From Allokutzneria sp. NRRL B-24872 (lineage in GTDB: Bacteria; Actinomycetota; Actinomycetes; Mycobacteriales; Pseudonocardiaceae): DNA of 52,881 nt. Below the pieces are notes generated by a model. That model was not told where the DNA came from. It saw only the letters and a list, made by a program, of their open reading frames with translations, and did not search any database. Positions 39,709-48,355 of the stretch are shown here, one piece after another (the first letter of the stretch is position 1; each line of letters starts with the position of its first letter). The position numbers and the translations under genes are program-made. The stretch is taken from contig NZ_MUMH01000035.1 of the NCBI RefSeq assembly GCF_002155965.1, positions 1-52,881 on the forward strand, written 5' to 3'.

Positions 39709-40962
39709 GTGGGGGTTCCTGAGAAGAAGCGTGGGGCGGTCTGGTGCCTGCTGGGGGCGACCGGGCTGTCGGTGATGGGCAACTCGATCGTGGCGATGGC
39801 GCTGCCGTGGCTGATCCTGCAGCGCACGGGCAGCGCGACGATCGCGGGTGTGGTGGGCTCGGCGGCGGTGCTGCCGGGCCTGCTGTCGGCGATGTTCGGC
39901 AGCGCGCTGATCGACCGCCTCGGGCGGAAACTGGTGAGCAACGGCGCGGACGTGCTGAGCGCGCTCGCGGTGGCGGCCGTGCCGATCATGGACATGCTGG
40001 TCGGGATCGACGCCGCGTTGATGGCGCTGCTGGTGGCGATCGGCGCGACCTTCGACGGCCCGGGCATGGCCGCGCGCGAGTCGCTGCGGCCTGACGTGGC
40101 CAAGCACTCCGGCGTCCCGCTCGTGAAGATCAACGCCTGGGGCGAGACGGTGGACAGCCTCGGCGCATTCGGCGGGCCCGCGGTGGCCGGCGTGCTGATC
40201 GGGATCTTCGGGCCGGCGAACACGTTGTGGCTGACCGTCGGCATGTTCCTGCTCGCGGTGCTGCTGGTCTGGTTCGGCGTGCCGAGGGTGCCGCCGCGCC
40301 CGCAGGCCCGCGAGGAGTCCTACCTGCGCTCGGTGCGCACGGGCCTGGTGTTCGTGCTGCGCGACCCGGTGCTGCGCTCGGTCACGCTGATGTCGGTGAT
40401 CGCGATGATCTTCCTGAGCCCGATCGACCCGGTGTTCTTCCCGGCCTACCTCCAGGGCGAGCAGGTCTCGCCCGCGCTGGCCGGGCTCGTGCTGGCGGCG
40501 TTCCCGGTCGGCACGGTGATCGGTTCGCTGGCCTACGGCATGGTCGCGGAGAAGCTCAACATGCGGATGACGCTGAGCGCCGGACTGCTGCTGGCCGGAG
40601 TCGGCCTCGCGCTGTTCGTGTTCACGCCGCCGGTCTACGGCATGATCGCGCTGGCCGTCGCGGTGGGCATCGCCGCGGGACCGCTGAACCCGATCATGGC
40701 GACCGGGCTCCAGGAGCGCACCCCGGACCACCTGCGTGGCCGGGTGATCGGCACGGTGGTCGCGCTGAGCGGAGCGCTCACCCCGGTCGGCCTGCTCGCC
40801 GCCGGGCCGGTGGTGGACGGCTTCGGCGCGCCGTTCGGCTTCGTCGTGATCGGCGCCGGGTGCGCCCTCACCGCGCTCTACTGCTTCTTCAGCAAGGGCA
40901 TCCGGCAGATCGACTCCTCCGAGCCTCAGCCGAGCCCGGCCTTGCCGTCGACGACGGTGTAG
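39709..40962 (+). CDS. MFS transporter, drug-export-like
   Basis: 417 residues from GTG 39709. Twelve predicted helices. The first loop carries SALIDRLGRKLVSNGADVLSALA, an A-motif variant, and the fold matches MFS_3-type exporters in which transmembrane helix 1 reads GLSVMGNSIVAMALPWLILQRTGS. Substrate unknown; macrolide or other small-molecule export is usual for the group. There is no ribosome site, and TACCGT at 39695-39700 suggests a leaderless mRNA. The last 37 bp overlap the convergent phoD-like gene. Confidence 0.83.
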   Translation: MGVPEKKRGAVWCLLGATGLSVMGNSIVAMALPWLILQRTGSATIAGVVGSAAVLPGLLSAMFGSALIDRLGRKLVSNGADVLSALAVAAVPIMDMLVGIDAALMALLVAIGATFDGPGMAARESLRPDVAKHSGVPLVKINAWGETVDSLGAFGGPAVAGVLIGIFGPANTLWLTVGMFLLAVLLVWFGVPRVPPRPQAREESYLRSVRTGLVFVLRDPVLRSVTLMSVIAMIFLSPIDPVFFPAYLQGEQVSPALAGLVLAAFPVGTVIGSLAYGMVAEKLNMRMTLSAGLLLAGVGLALFVFTPPVYGMIALAVAVGIAAGPLNPIMATGLQERTPDHLRGRVIGTVVALSGALTPVGLLAAGPVVDGFGAPFGFVVIGAGCALTALYCFFSKGIRQIDSSEPQPSPALPSTTV

Positions 40963-42446
40963 GTCTTCGCCACGCTCCTGGTCACCTTGGCGGGGTTGGG
41001 TTCCAGCGCGTTCGACACGGTGACGTACTGCGTCGTCAGCTTCTCCGGTGTGACCGTGGTGTGCGCGTAGCCGCGCCGTTGACTGACGAAACGCAGGTGC
41101 GGGTTGGCTTTCAGGTACGCCGCGCCCGGGACTCCGTCGTTGGGCGAGGTGATCGAGCCGACCACGAACTCCGTGCCGACGACGGGCGCGTTGGCGGCGA
41201 AGTAGTCCTGCTTGATGTTCGCCGCCCAGTGCCGGTGCACGTCGCCGGTCAGCACGATCGGGTTGCGCACCTTGCGGTCGAGCCAGCCCTGGACGATCCG
41301 GTCGCGCGAGTGCGGGTAGCCGTCCCACGCGTCGGTGCTCACATCACAGGTCGCGGGCTTGCCGTCGTCGTCGCGCTGAGCGAAGAACACTTGCTGGCCA
41401 AGGAAATCCCACCGCGACGCTGGCTGGGCGAGCCCGTCGAGCAGCCACTTCTCCTGCACGTCGCCGGTCAGCGTGCGGCGGGGGTCGCGGATCACTCCGC
41501 AGTCCTTCGCCGCGGCCTGCTTCCACCGGTACTGACGCGTGTCGAGCATGTGGAAGCGCGCGAGCCCGCCCCAGGAAACCCTGCGGTACAAGGGAATCGC
41601 GGTCCCGGTCGGACGCTGCGCGGCACGGAGGGGCATGTTCTCGTAGAAGGCTCGCAGTGCGGCGGTCTTGCGCGCCTTGAAGTCTCCGGCGGGGTCGTTG
41701 TCACCGCGGTGGTCGGCCGCCCAGTTGTTCTCCACCTCGTGGTCGTCGAACACCACGAGCCACGGCGCGGCGGCGTGCGCGGCCTGGAGGTTGGGGTCCA
41801 TCCGGTGCTGGGCGTAGCGCAGGCGGTACTCGGCGAGCGTCGTGACTTCCTTGCGCGGCACGTACTTCCGGCTCGGATTGGGCACCGGCCCGGCGCTCGT
41901 GCGCCACGGCGCTTCGTAGATGTAGTCGCCGAGGAAGAGCACGAGATCGGGCTTGTCCTGCGCCATGTAGCGGTAGGCGTGGAAGAAACCGTGCTCGTAG
42001 TGCGCGCACGAGGCGAACGCGAACGTCAGCTTCGACGCCAAGCCCGACGGAGCGGTCCCGGCCGTCCCGTGCGGGGACTCGTGGCCGTCTGAGAGGAAGC
42101 GGTAGAAGTACTTCGCGCCCGCCTTCAAGCCGCCGACCTCCACGTGCACCGTGTGCGCGTCGGCCGGGCGAGCGAGCACGGTGCCCGAGGCGGCCAGCGG
42201 GGCGAAGGACTCGTTTTCCGAGACCTCCCAACGGACTTCGACATCACGGTTGGGCATGCCGCCGAGGCCGTCGCCGTTGAGCGGGGCGACCGCGAGGCGG
42301 GTCCACAGCACGAAGCCGTCCGCGCTCGGTTCCCCCGATGCGACTCCGAGGGTGAACGGCGAGGCGCTGAGCGCGCGGGCGGGCGTCGCTCCGGTCGCGG
42401 CGACGAGGCCGCCGAGCAGGAAGACGCGGCGGTTCAGCTGGGCCAT
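40926..42446 (-). CDS. PhoD-like alkaline phosphatase (Tat-exported)
   Basis: 506 residues from ATG 42446. Twin-arginine signal NRRVFLLGGLVAATGATPARA. A PhoD N-terminal beta domain (SPFTLGVASGEPSADGFVLWTRL) is followed by the metallophosphatase core: ASCAHYEHGFFHAYRYM, LVLFLGDYIYEA, VVFDDHEVENNWA, and IVLTGDVHRHWAANI. These supply the Fe/Ca ligands of phosphodiester/monoester phosphatases acting outside the cell. It follows the I36-type gene with one base between stop and start, so the two are co-expressed. Confidence 0.93.
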   Translation of the reverse strand: MAQLNRRVFLLGGLVAATGATPARALSASPFTLGVASGEPSADGFVLWTRLAVAPLNGDGLGGMPNRDVEVRWEVSENESFAPLAASGTVLARPADAHTVHVEVGGLKAGAKYFYRFLSDGHESPHGTAGTAPSGLASKLTFAFASCAHYEHGFFHAYRYMAQDKPDLVLFLGDYIYEAPWRTSAGPVPNPSRKYVPRKEVTTLAEYRLRYAQHRMDPNLQAAHAAAPWLVVFDDHEVENNWAADHRGDNDPAGDFKARKTAALRAFYENMPLRAAQRPTGTAIPLYRRVSWGGLARFHMLDTRQYRWKQAAAKDCGVIRDPRRTLTGDVQEKWLLDGLAQPASRWDFLGQQVFFAQRDDDGKPATCDVSTDAWDGYPHSRDRIVQGWLDRKVRNPIVLTGDVHRHWAANIKQDYFAANAPVVGTEFVVGSITSPNDGVPGAAYLKANPHLRFVSQRRGYAHTTVTPEKLTTQYVTVSNALEPNPAKVTRSVAKTYTVVDGKAGLG

Positions 42447-42447
42447 G

Positions 42448-42831
42448 TCAGCACGCCGTCCACTTGTGCGAGCTGGCCAGGTTGTCCAGCTGTCGCAGGT
42501 GCGACACCGCCGAACGCGGGCCGATCGTGATCAGCGGCTTCGCGTGGTTGATGTCCTGGTAGAGCGTCACGCAGCGGGCCGGATCGTTGTTGACCACCGA
42601 CGAGGCGCGGTTGTCCAGCGAGTACGTCGTACCGTGGAAGACGTCGCCGTTGGTGTAGTTGGCGTCGTCGCCCACGAAGTCGAGCAGGCCGCCCGTGTAG
42701 TTGGCCAGCCGGTACACGCACAGCTCGCCCGACTCGCACTTGCCGTTCTTGCTCGCCGCCGACGCCGTCCCGGCCGTCGTCAGCACCAGGAGCGCGGCGC
42801 CCAGCAGCACCGTCGCGGTCCGTCTGACCAT
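42448..42831 (-). CDS. Secreted I36-type peptidase-inhibitor-like protein
   Basis: 127 residues from ATG 42831. Signal peptide to about 25 (VLLGAALLVLTTAGTASA-AS). The mature domain has the crystallin-like I36 pattern CESGELCVYRLANYTGGLLDFVGDDANYTNGDVF...LDNRASSVVNND...CVTLYQDINHAKPLITIGP, with four cysteines including the C-terminal residue. Related Streptomyces proteins inhibit metalloproteases, but many homologues are uncharacterised. First gene of a two-gene unit with phoD. Confidence 0.82.
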   Translation of the reverse strand: MVRRTATVLLGAALLVLTTAGTASAASKNGKCESGELCVYRLANYTGGLLDFVGDDANYTNGDVFHGTTYSLDNRASSVVNNDPARCVTLYQDINHAKPLITIGPRSAVSHLRQLDNLASSHKWTAC

Positions 42832-42945
42832 GCGTTCCCCAAAGTCAGTCGTTGACGTACAACGTGAAGACCTTGTCAGAAACTGTCAGACCCGCGTACC
42901 GCCGAACGCCCCGCACGGCGCTCGTCCGATCGGCGCGCTCCACCT

Positions 42946-43175
42946 CAATGACTCGTTCAGTCCGTTCAACCACCTGAACGAGTCATTGACCACGTTGACC
43001 GTGCTGAACGAGTCATTCAGCACGCCCAACCACGCGAATGACTCGTTCAGGTGGTTGGCGCCTGGCGAACGGCTCGTTCGGTGCGGTGAACGCACTGAAC
43101 GGGTCGTTCAGTGCGGTGAGCGCACCAAACGACCCGTTCAGGGCGAAACGTGGACCAACCTCAATGACTCGTTCA
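42946..43175. repeat. Cluster of about eight (G/A)A(A/C)(C/T)GA(C/G)(T/C)CGTTC palindromic units
   Basis: Units in order: CAATGACTCGTTCAG (42946), CTGAACGAGTCATTG (about 42973), CTGAACGAGTCATTCAG (43004), GAATGACTCGTTCAG (43036), GAACGGCTCGTTC (43067), CTGAACGGGTCGTTCAG (43096), AAACGACCCGTTCAG (43127) and CAATGACTCGTTCAG (43161). Neighbours pair into three large hairpins, for example 42946-42960 with 42973-42987. They fill most of the 374-bp gap between the I36 and M23 genes, both on the minus strand. Frames on both strands are open and read LN(D/E)SF repeatedly, but no start context supports a protein. Role unknown; probably transcription termination or a spreading repeat. Confidence 0.85.
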
Positions 43176-43205
43176 GCACGGAAGGCGCGCGAAACGAGGG
43201 GTGGG

Positions 43206-44060
43206 TCAGACGCGGATGCCGCGCTGGGCGAGCCAGCCGATGGGGTCGACGTCGCGACCGCCGGGCAGCTTGACCTCGAAGTGCAGGTGCGGGCCGGTGG
43301 ACTGGCCGCGGTTGCCGATGGTGGCGATCTGCTCGCCCGCGCTCACCTTCGCGCCGAGCCGGGTGGTGATGGTGTTCATGTGCCCGTAGGTGGTGATGGT
43401 GCCGTCCTCGTGCTGCACGCGGACCCACAGGCCGAAGCCGCTGGCCGGACCGGCGTCGATGACCACGCCCGCCGCGGCGGCCCGGATCGGGGTGCCGATG
43501 GCGTTGGCGATGTCGATGCCGCGGTGGGTGGTGCCCCAGCGGGCGCCGAAGCCGGAGGTGAGCCTTCCCTCGGCGGGCTTGGCGAAGGCACCGCGGACGG
43601 AGTTCTTCTTCTCCTCGGCGGCCTTCTTGGCGTCCTCGGCGGCCTTCACGGCCTTCTTCGCGGCCTCTTCGGCCGCGGCGCGCGCCTGGTTCTCGGCGGC
43701 GGTGCGCTCGTCCTTGACGCGCACGCCCAGGCTCAGCTTGGCGAGTTCCGCCGAAGGGTCGGCCTGCGCCAGGTTGGGCAGCATCTCGACGGCCTTGGGC
43801 GGGGCGGCGTAGCGGGCCTTGAAGAGGTTGGCCTCGGCCGCGGAGGAATCGGCACTGCTTCCGGCGGCGACACCCTGGTAACCGATGACGATCAGGGCGC
43901 CCGCCGCGACCGCTGCGACCGCGGCCTTGCCTGCGGGAGCGGGCTTGGTGGTGCTGGACGGACGGCGGACCCGCTTCGGGGCGGTGGTCCTGCCTGCGCG
44001 TCGCAAAGCTTCTTCGAGAGCCGGGGAGGTTGCCCCACCCGGGGAACGATGTCGAGCCAC
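43206..44060 (-). CDS. M23-family peptidoglycan endopeptidase
   Basis: 284 residues from GTG 44060, chosen for the AAAGGG site seven bases before it; GTG 44075 is the alternative. A cytoplasmic basic segment is followed by one membrane helix or signal (AAVAAVAAGALIVIGYQGVAAG). A coiled coil of Ala/Lys/Glu follows (about 110-155). The C-terminal LytM domain carries the zinc ligands in THRGIDIANAIGTPI and GPHLHFEV. It should cut peptide cross-links of the cell wall. The coiled coil resembles regulatory regions of NlpC/EnvC-type hydrolase partners. Confidence 0.9.
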   Translation of the reverse strand: MARHRSPGGATSPALEEALRRAGRTTAPKRVRRPSSTTKPAPAGKAAVAAVAAGALIVIGYQGVAAGSSADSSAAEANLFKARYAAPPKAVEMLPNLAQADPSAELAKLSLGVRVKDERTAAENQARAAAEEAAKKAVKAAEDAKKAAEEKKNSVRGAFAKPAEGRLTSGFGARWGTTHRGIDIANAIGTPIRAAAAGVVIDAGPASGFGLWVRVQHEDGTITTYGHMNTITTRLGAKVSAGEQIATIGNRGQSTGPHLHFEVKLPGGRDVDPIGWLAQRGIRV

Positions 44061-44299
44061 TACCAGCCCTTTCACTCACGTCGGGGAGTCCGGACGGGAC
44101 ACCCGGCGGGGGATCCGGGGTGGCTCCGGCCTGGGCTGCCGGTGCCGTGTCCGTGGTGCTGTTCGGACCGTGATGTGCAGCGGCGAAGCTAACGGGGGGT
44201 TACCAGTAGGGGCAACCCTCACCCGCCTGGGGGGTGATCTATCCCACAAACAACTACCGTTAGTTAAGGCAACCTTGAGGGAACGCGCGCCTGAGCGGC
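44061..44299 (-). other. Long leader region of the M23 gene
   Basis: 239 bp without a supported gene. It contains inverted segments (TAACGGTAG near 44259-44267 and CCGTTAGC near 44187-44194, on the minus strand) and GC-rich stems (GGCGGG/CCCGCC). Cell-wall hydrolase genes of actinomycetes often have c-di-AMP riboswitch leaders, but the consensus is not met on this strand, so I only mark it as a possible structured leader. Confidence 0.3.
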
Positions 44300-45280
44300 C
44301 TAAACACGCTCTACCTGCGACGAACGGGGCACGGTGAGCCGGAAACGACAGCCCGCGCCGTGGTTGGACACGTCGAGCGAACCCCCGAGCGCGCGCACCA
44401 AACCCTGAGCGATCGGCAGGCCCAGGCCGGCCCCCGACTCCCCCGGCGTACGCGCCTGACCACCGCGAAAGGCGACGTCGAAGACGCGGTCAAGATCGCC
44501 CGGCGGGATGCCTCCGCACTCGTCGTCGACCGTCACCCAGGCGGCTCCGTCAGCCACGCCCGCGCGCACGGTCACAACGCCGCCCTCAGGGGTGTGCCGG
44601 AGCGCGTTGTCGAGCAGATTGCGCAACGCCCGCGTCAGCTCGCGCTGTCCCCCGAGCACCACAGGCCACTCCTCTACCTCCACGCGCACGGAGGAGGAGC
44701 CCACAACGTCCTCCACGACGTCGCGCAGGGGCACCGGATCGCGCCGAGGCCGTACTTCGCCCGCGTTGATCCGTGAGAGCTCGAAGAGGTCGTCGACCAT
44801 CGCGGAGAGGCGGTCGGTCTCGCCGCGAACGCGCAGGACGTACTCACGGACCTCAGCGGGGTCGGACACCACGCCGTCCGCGAGCGCCTCCGTCATGACC
44901 CGAACGCCCGCGAGCGGCGTGCGCAGGTCGTGGCTGATCCACGACACCAACTCGCGCCGGACCGAAGCGGCCTCGCGCTCCCACACGCTGCGCCTGCTGA
45001 TCGATCGGCCGAGCAGCAGCGCCACCGGCACGGTGATCACTGTGACCAGCCCGCACACCACGAGCGCGGCCTGGGTCTGCTGGGTGTACATGAAGCCGCA
45101 GATGCCGATGATCCCGGCCAGCGTCGCCGCCAACGGGACGAGCACGAGCACCGCCATGGAGACGGTCAGGGAGCCGCGTCGCAGACGGTGCAGTAATACA
45201 GTGCCGATCGCCGCGACGGGCACCGCGCAGGCGAGCCCGATCAGCGCCATCTTCGGCAGGTCGGCGAGCACCGGGCTCAC
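44300..45280 (-). CDS. Sensor histidine kinase
   Basis: 326 residues from GTG 45280, overlapping the response-regulator stop (GTGA). Two to four membrane helices lie in residues 11-92 with a very short external loop. The HisKA domain has [17 protein letters not shown] (phospho-acceptor His117), then the N box [33 protein letters not shown] and [18 protein letters not shown]. Short extracellular loops suggest intramembrane sensing. Works with the OmpR-type regulator just upstream. Confidence 0.92.
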   Translation of the reverse strand: MSPVLADLPKMALIGLACAVPVAAIGTVLLHRLRRGSLTVSMAVLVLVPLAATLAGIIGICGFMYTQQTQAALVVCGLVTVITVPVALLLGRSISRRSVWEREAASVRRELVSWISHDLRTPLAGVRVMTEALADGVVSDPAEVREYVLRVRGETDRLSAMVDDLFELSRINAGEVRPRRDPVPLRDVVEDVVGSSSVRVEVEEWPVVLGGQRELTRALRNLLDNALRHTPEGGVVTVRAGVADGAAWVTVDDECGGIPPGDLDRVFDVAFRGGQARTPGESGAGLGLPIAQGLVRALGGSLDVSNHGAGCRFRLTVPRSSQVERV

Positions 45281-45990
45281 CCCGAGGGGTCGTAGCGGTA
45301 GCCGACGCCCCACACCGTCGCGATCCGGGCGGGAGCGGCCGGATCGGCCTCGATCTTCTCCCTGAGCCGCCGCACGTGCACCGTCACCGTCGACTGGTCG
45401 CCGAACTCCCAGCCCCACACCTCGGCCAGCAGGTCGGCGCGGCTGTACGCGCGGCCCGGATGCGCCATCAGGAAGGCGAGGAGGTCGAACTCGCGCCCGG
45501 TCAGGGTCAGCTCGCCGCCGTCGCGCTCGGCCCGCCGCGCGGTGAGGTCCAGCCGGAGCGTCCCGTCGGCGAGCGCGGGCGTCGCGGCGGGGACCGGCCG
45601 GGAACCGACCCGCCGGAGCACGGAGGAGACGCGGAGGGCCAGCTCCCGGGCGCTGAACGGCTTGCTGACGTAGTCGTCGGCGCCGAGGGACAGCCCGAGG
45701 ACGCGGTCCTCCTCGTCCCCCCGCGCGGTCAGCATGATCACCGGGACGGCGCTGCGCTCGCGGAGACGGCGGCAGACCTCCAGGCCGTCGACGCCGGGCA
45801 GCATGAGGTCGAGCACGACGAGGTCGGGTTCGCGCTCGGCGGCCATGCGCAGCGCCTCTTCGCCGTCTCCGGCCAGCTCCACCTGGTGCCCGGCGAGTTC
45901 GAGGTAGCGGCGGACCACGTCGCGCACGGTGAGGTCGTCATCGACGACGAGCACCCGGCCGGTCACGTCGGCCTTCGGCAGTTCCTCCAT
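45277..45990 (-). CDS. OmpR-family response regulator
   Basis: 237 residues from ATG 45990 ([11 protein letters not shown]). A GTG 24 bp downstream with a GAAGG site is an alternative, and an ATG 21 bp upstream is less likely. The receiver has acidic residues Asp17-19, phospho-acceptor Asp61 ([12 protein letters not shown]), Thr88 and Lys110 (DDYVSKPF). The winged-helix output domain ends [17 protein letters not shown]...WGVGYRYD. Coupled to the kinase by a four-base overlap. Flanked by M23 and M15 cell-wall peptidases, which suggests but does not prove an envelope-stress regulon. Confidence 0.93.
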   Translation of the reverse strand: MEELPKADVTGRVLVVDDDLTVRDVVRRYLELAGHQVELAGDGEEALRMAAEREPDLVVLDLMLPGVDGLEVCRRLRERSAVPVIMLTARGDEEDRVLGLSLGADDYVSKPFSARELALRVSSVLRRVGSRPVPAATPALADGTLRLDLTARRAERDGGELTLTGREFDLLAFLMAHPGRAYSRADLLAEVWGWEFGDQSTVTVHVRRLREKIEADPAAPARIATVWGVGYRYDPSG

Positions 45991-46066
45991 CGTCGTGGTG
46001 TAACAGATCAACGACCCGCATGCAGGCGTGATGTGGTCTTACGAAGTGCTTACGGCACTCAGCTGA

Positions 46067-46627
46067 TCAGCGCGGCCACGCGCAGTGGACGTGCCCGCTG
46101 TGCCCGGCGTTGCCCGGTCCGAGCACCTCGGTGGCGCCGTACGCGCGGCACTTGTTCATGAACGCCCGGTAGCTCGGGTGACTGGAGCTGACCGCGCGCC
46201 CGTTGATCTGGTCGACGTCGAAGGCCAGCCCCGCGTAGTGCCGCGAGTTGGAGCTGTGGTCGCCGCCGACGATCGTGGTCACGCGGAACTTGTACCCGGC
46301 CGTGGCGCGCATCTTGAGCATGCCGGTGAGCGTGCGGTCGGTCAGCGTCACCTTCTTGACGCCGACGTCGCTCCACGGGCTGGTGCTGGCCTTGCGGCCC
46401 GCCGCGGCGTCGTTGATGTTGGAGCGCGCGGTCGATGCCGGGTGGTTGCGACCGCTGACGTGGGAGTTGAGCAGGACGATGCCCGCGTCGGCCTTGATCT
46501 TCTTGGCGGTGGCGGCACTGGTCAGCTCGGCATCCGGCCCCGGCTCCGCGAGCGCGGTCCCGGAGGCTCCGAGCAGCACGGCGCTCGCACAGGCGAGGCC
46601 GCTCAACACAAGTCTCGTTCGCGTCAT
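46067..46627 (-). CDS. Secreted M15-like D,D-/L,D-peptidase
   Basis: 186 residues from ATG 46627. Signal peptide to about residue 28 (TALA-EPG). The zinc motif SxHxxGxAxD is present as SRHYAGLAFD (His130, Asp137), and the third ligand region is GHSGHVHCAW (His179/His181). These match M15-type carboxypeptidases and related peptidoglycan hydrolases (VanY/DacA-like groups). It lies 77 bp upstream of the two-component genes on the same strand. Substrate stereochemistry cannot be told from sequence. Confidence 0.78.
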   Translation of the reverse strand: MTRTRLVLSGLACASAVLLGASGTALAEPGPDAELTSAATAKKIKADAGIVLLNSHVSGRNHPASTARSNINDAAAGRKASTSPWSDVGVKKVTLTDRTLTGMLKMRATAGYKFRVTTIVGGDHSSNSRHYAGLAFDVDQINGRAVSSSHPSYRAFMNKCRAYGATEVLGPGNAGHSGHVHCAWPR

Positions 46628-46676
46628 CTCAGCAGGCTGGCATCGGCCGGTTAAGGCTCGCTTTCGATCCGCCTGC

Positions 46677-47483
46677 TCAGCCCTTCACGGCGCCGTCGAG
46701 CATCCCCCTGATGAAGTGCCGTTGCAGGAACAGGTAGACCAGCACCACCGGCAGCGCGACCAGCACCGACGCGGCGGCGAGCAGCGGCACGCTGGTCACC
46801 GCGCGCCCGGAGAAGAAGCGCAGGCCGAGCGGAGCGGTGCGCAGCGCCTCGTCGGTCACCATGACCAGCGCGAGCAGGAACTCGTTCCAGGTCCACATGA
46901 ACACCATGACGATCAGCGTCACGAGCGCCGGGCGGCCCATCGGCAGGAGCACGCGCCACAGCGTCTGCCAGTGCCCGGCGCCGTCGAGCCGAGCCGCCTC
47001 CACGATCGACCGCGAGGTCGAGCTGAAGTACGTGCGCATCCAGAAAGCGCCGAACGCCACCGACTGCGCGACCTGAGGGCCGATCAGCGCCACGTAGGTG
47101 TTGGTCAGCCCGAGGTCTCGCAGATCGAAGTACAGCGGCACCACGACGGCCTCCGCAGGCACCATGATCCCGACCAGCATCAGGTAGAACAGCGCCTGGT
47201 GGCCGCGGAAGCGCATGGTGCCGAAGGCATATCCGGCGAGCACGGACAGCACCACGGAGATCACCACGACGCACGCGCTGACGATCGCGCTCGTGCCGAG
47301 GTAGCTGCCGAAGTTGCCCTGCTGCCACGCCGTCACGAAGTTCTCCCAGTGCACCCCGCCCTGCCCGACGACCTCGGGTCGCAGCGCGGTGAACAGGATC
47401 GCCAGCACCGGGTAGAGCGCGTAGGCGGTGAAAACGCCCAGAACCGCATATGTACCAACGCGTTCCAGTCGGGAAGCCCTCAT
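46677..47483 (-). CDS. ABC sugar transporter permease (MalG-type)
   Basis: 268 residues from ATG 47483, which shares one base with the preceding stop. Six membrane helices. The EAA loop for contact with the ATPase reads EAARLDGAGHWQTLWRVLLPMGRPAL near residues 165-190. The last residues (LQRHFIRGMLDGAVKG) match carbohydrate uptake CUT1 permeases. Third ABC gene of the unit; no ATPase gene follows, so a shared MsiK-type ATPase elsewhere is expected. Confidence 0.92.
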   Translation of the reverse strand: MRASRLERVGTYAVLGVFTAYALYPVLAILFTALRPEVVGQGGVHWENFVTAWQQGNFGSYLGTSAIVSACVVVISVVLSVLAGYAFGTMRFRGHQALFYLMLVGIMVPAEAVVVPLYFDLRDLGLTNTYVALIGPQVAQSVAFGAFWMRTYFSSTSRSIVEAARLDGAGHWQTLWRVLLPMGRPALVTLIVMVFMWTWNEFLLALVMVTDEALRTAPLGLRFFSGRAVTSVPLLAAASVLVALPVVLVYLFLQRHFIRGMLDGAVKG

Positions 47484-48355
47484 CAGCGATCCCTCCCGGT
47501 GATCTTAGTGATACCAAAGGTGATCACGAACGCGAGTACCGTCAGCGTGATCCCGATGGCAGCGGCCGAACCGACCTGTCCACTGTGGAACGCGCGGTGG
47601 TAGATCTCGTAGGACGGCACGGTGGTCGAACCGCCGGGGCCACCCTGCGGAGTCATCACGTACACGAGGTCGAACGTGCGCAGCGCCGCGATCACGGTCA
47701 GCGTCAGCGCCACACCGATCTCGGCGCGCAGCGCGGGGAGCACCACCGTGCGGAACTCGCGGACGACTCCACCGCCGTCGAGGCGCACGGCGTCGAACAG
47801 CTCGTTGGAGATCTTGCCGATGCCGCCGAGGAAGAGCACGACCGCGAGCCCGGTCTGCACCCAGGTCCCCACAAGCCCGACCGCGATCAGCGCGGTGCCC
47901 GAGTCGCCCAGCCACGCGGTGACCAGGCCGTCGAGCCCCACGAAGCGCAGCAGGTCGTTGAGCGCGCCGTCCGGGGCGAAGATCCGCTGCCACGCGATCG
48001 CGACGACGACCATCGCGACGACCTGAGGCAGGAACAACGCGGTCCGGAAGAACGCCATGCCGCGAATCCTGGTGCGGGACAAGGCGGTCGCGAGCACGAG
48101 GCCGATGCTCACCGGCAACACCGCGAAGAACACCAGCAGCACGGCGACGTGCCCGAAGGCCGACAGGAACCCGACGTCGGCGGCGAGCGCGGCGTAGTTC
48201 TCCAAGCCGACGAACGTGCCCAGCGTCAGCCCGTCCCAGGAGAACAGGGAGATCCATCCGCTGTGCAGCAAGGGGAACAGCAGGAACAGTCCGTACACGA
48301 GGAACGCCGGCAGGATGTAGAGGTAGCCGACGCGCCTCGGCTCAGCGGCCGCCAC
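47483..48355 (-). CDS. ABC sugar transporter permease (MalF-type)
   Basis: 290 residues from GTG 48355, overlapping the end of the binding-protein gene by 14 bp. Six membrane helices starting VGYLYILPAFLVYGLFLLFPL. CUT1 signatures FRTALFLPQVVAMVVVAIAWQRIF and the EAA loop ELFDAVRLDGGGVVREFRTVVLPAL. Forms the channel with the MalG-type partner. Transcribed after the binding protein. Confidence 0.92.
   Translation of the reverse strand: MAAAEPRRVGYLYILPAFLVYGLFLLFPLLHSGWISLFSWDGLTLGTFVGLENYAALAADVGFLSAFGHVAVLLVFFAVLPVSIGLVLATALSRTRIRGMAFFRTALFLPQVVAMVVVAIAWQRIFAPDGALNDLLRFVGLDGLVTAWLGDSGTALIAVGLVGTWVQTGLAVVLFLGGIGKISNELFDAVRLDGGGVVREFRTVVLPALRAEIGVALTLTVIAALRTFDLVYVMTPQGGPGGSTTVPSYEIYHRAFHSGQVGSAAAIGITLTVLAFVITFGITKITGRDR

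Noticed and set aside
42946-43175. CRISPR array
   Set aside because: Units alternate orientation and spacing, are palindromic and short, spacers are not unique uniform sequences, and no cas genes are present.
42701-43273. Protein-coding gene with LNDSF repeats
   Set aside because: Open on both strands because the unit is palindromic; no start codon with ribosome site, and the frame begins inside the I36 gene antisense.
44061-44299. Possible c-di-AMP (ydaO-type) riboswitch ahead of the M23 gene
   Set aside because: Fragments resembling the consensus (GGCGGGGGATCC, GAAGCTAACGG) occur on the plus strand, antisense to the gene, and not in full order; the minus-strand leader does not fit.
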